Assembly: GCF_013391475.1 (NCBI RefSeq)
Contig: NZ_JACBAZ010000009.1
Coordinates: 19,449 to 83,448 of the forward strand
Reading direction: 5' to 3'
Source of the DNA: Oceaniferula marina
Lineage (GTDB): Bacteria; Verrucomicrobiota; Verrucomicrobiia; Verrucomicrobiales; Akkermansiaceae
Length of the DNA: 64,000 bases
The notes under the pieces: generated by a model
Databases searched by the model: none
Seen by the model: the letters and a program-made list of their open reading frames with translations, nothing else
Told to the model about the DNA's origin: nothing
Shown: positions 63,703-64,000 of the stretch, one piece after another
Numbering within the stretch: the first letter of the stretch is position 1
Layout: each line of letters begins with the position of its first letter
Made by a program: the position numbers and the translations under genes

Positions 63703-63879
63703 AAAAAGCACCAGAGCTCTACCAGAGAAACGGGCTAGCGAAATCGGAAATCCGACACGTCCCCATCTCATAAAGTTCAAGACCAAGCATTTCAAACGGC
63801 AGCAGCATAAAAGTCTGCTCACCAGAGGCCAGTCGCCAAGCTTAGTCTTATACCAAGGCTCACATTACACGACAAAAAT

Positions 63880-64000
63880 TCAGGTAGCTTGAATAAGCTC
63901 GTCGCTTTTTAGCCACCTGAAGAATTCATCTATCAGAGCTTCATGCTTTTGTGGTGCAGTTACCATCGTGGTCAAGCGCCCCAAACCGTAATTGTAGTGG
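63880..64000 (-). CDS. Partial reading frame at the right edge (C-terminus)
   Basis: On the minus strand a frame is open from the window edge to a TGA at 63882-63880, giving 39 residues that end ALIDEFFRWLKSDELIQAT. The helical, charged ending looks like a genuine protein C-terminus, but the fragment is too short to recognise a family. The start lies beyond the window. Confidence 0.4.
   Translation of the reverse strand, partial: HYNYGLGRLTTMVTAPQKHEALIDEFFRWLKSDELIQAT

Noticed and set aside
63703..63879. 73-codon plus-strand frame after the second MITE-like element
   Set aside because: It begins inside the element and its translation is basic and featureless. I see no sign of a real gene.

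Overview
The window reads as chromosomal DNA of a Verrucomicrobiota bacterium, probably a marine or aquatic Verrucomicrobiales relative. Three secreted proteins end in the VPEPSS-type PEP-CTERM anchor followed by a hydrophobic stretch and RRK/RKR. There is a secreted sulfatase, large secreted glycan-active proteins and a MoxR/DUF58/BatA-type cluster, and few genes have a clear Shine-Dalgarno sequence. The assignment rests on this gene content, not on a marker-gene tree.

Layout. 1-468: 3' end of a terpene-cyclase-like repeat protein, closed by a strong terminator, then a 203-bp MITE-like element (572-774). 834-10341 (+): one long operon of a coiled-coil membrane protein, a MoxR ATPase, a secreted membrane-anchored protein, an ABC ATPase and permease, a DUF58 protein and a BatA/VWA-like membrane protein. 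10349-16589 (-): a membrane protein fused to a spermidine-synthase-like domain, a TPR membrane glycosyltransferase-like protein and a PEP-CTERM protein. 16837-23377 (-): a tight operon with an asparagine-synthase-like enzyme, a SAF-domain dehydrogenase, an FAD oxidoreductase and an RmlC-like epimerase, probably for modified-sugar or surface-glycan synthesis. 23589-24371 (-): trpC.

24607-27092: tRNA-Gly(GCC) followed by a small island. The last 19 bases of the tRNA occur three times, the tRNA terminator is duplicated, and the cargo is hipB-hipA under three evenly spaced palindromic operators. A short, related element with the same order of motifs follows tRNA-Pro(GGG) near 58.3 kb. Together they suggest a family of small integrating elements that use tRNA 3' ends.

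27108-33406 (-): SGNH hydrolase, YihY, DUF1287, a MocR-type regulator with a clear operator cluster, a CBM9-like protein and an aldo/keto reductase. 33460-34251 (+): TerC. 34416-37840 (-): aminotransferase, plant-type hydroxypyruvate reductase and D-glycerate 3-kinase, matching the last three steps of a photorespiration-like glycerate pathway. Then a universal stress protein and a P-type cation ATPase. 42.1-58.1 kb: a glycan-use region with a six-hairpin glycosidase-like protein carrying a C-terminal CBM32, AraC and XylR-like regulators, two PEP-CTERM proteins, a GATase1-like protein, a sulfatase, a GH123-like (DUF6067) protein and a DUF5107 protein. 58.4-63.6 kb: tRNA-Pro, argC-argJ, pyrH-frr and a YghZ-like aldo/keto reductase, whose stop codon abuts a deleted 101-bp copy of the same MITE-like element. 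A partial minus-strand reading frame runs off the right edge.
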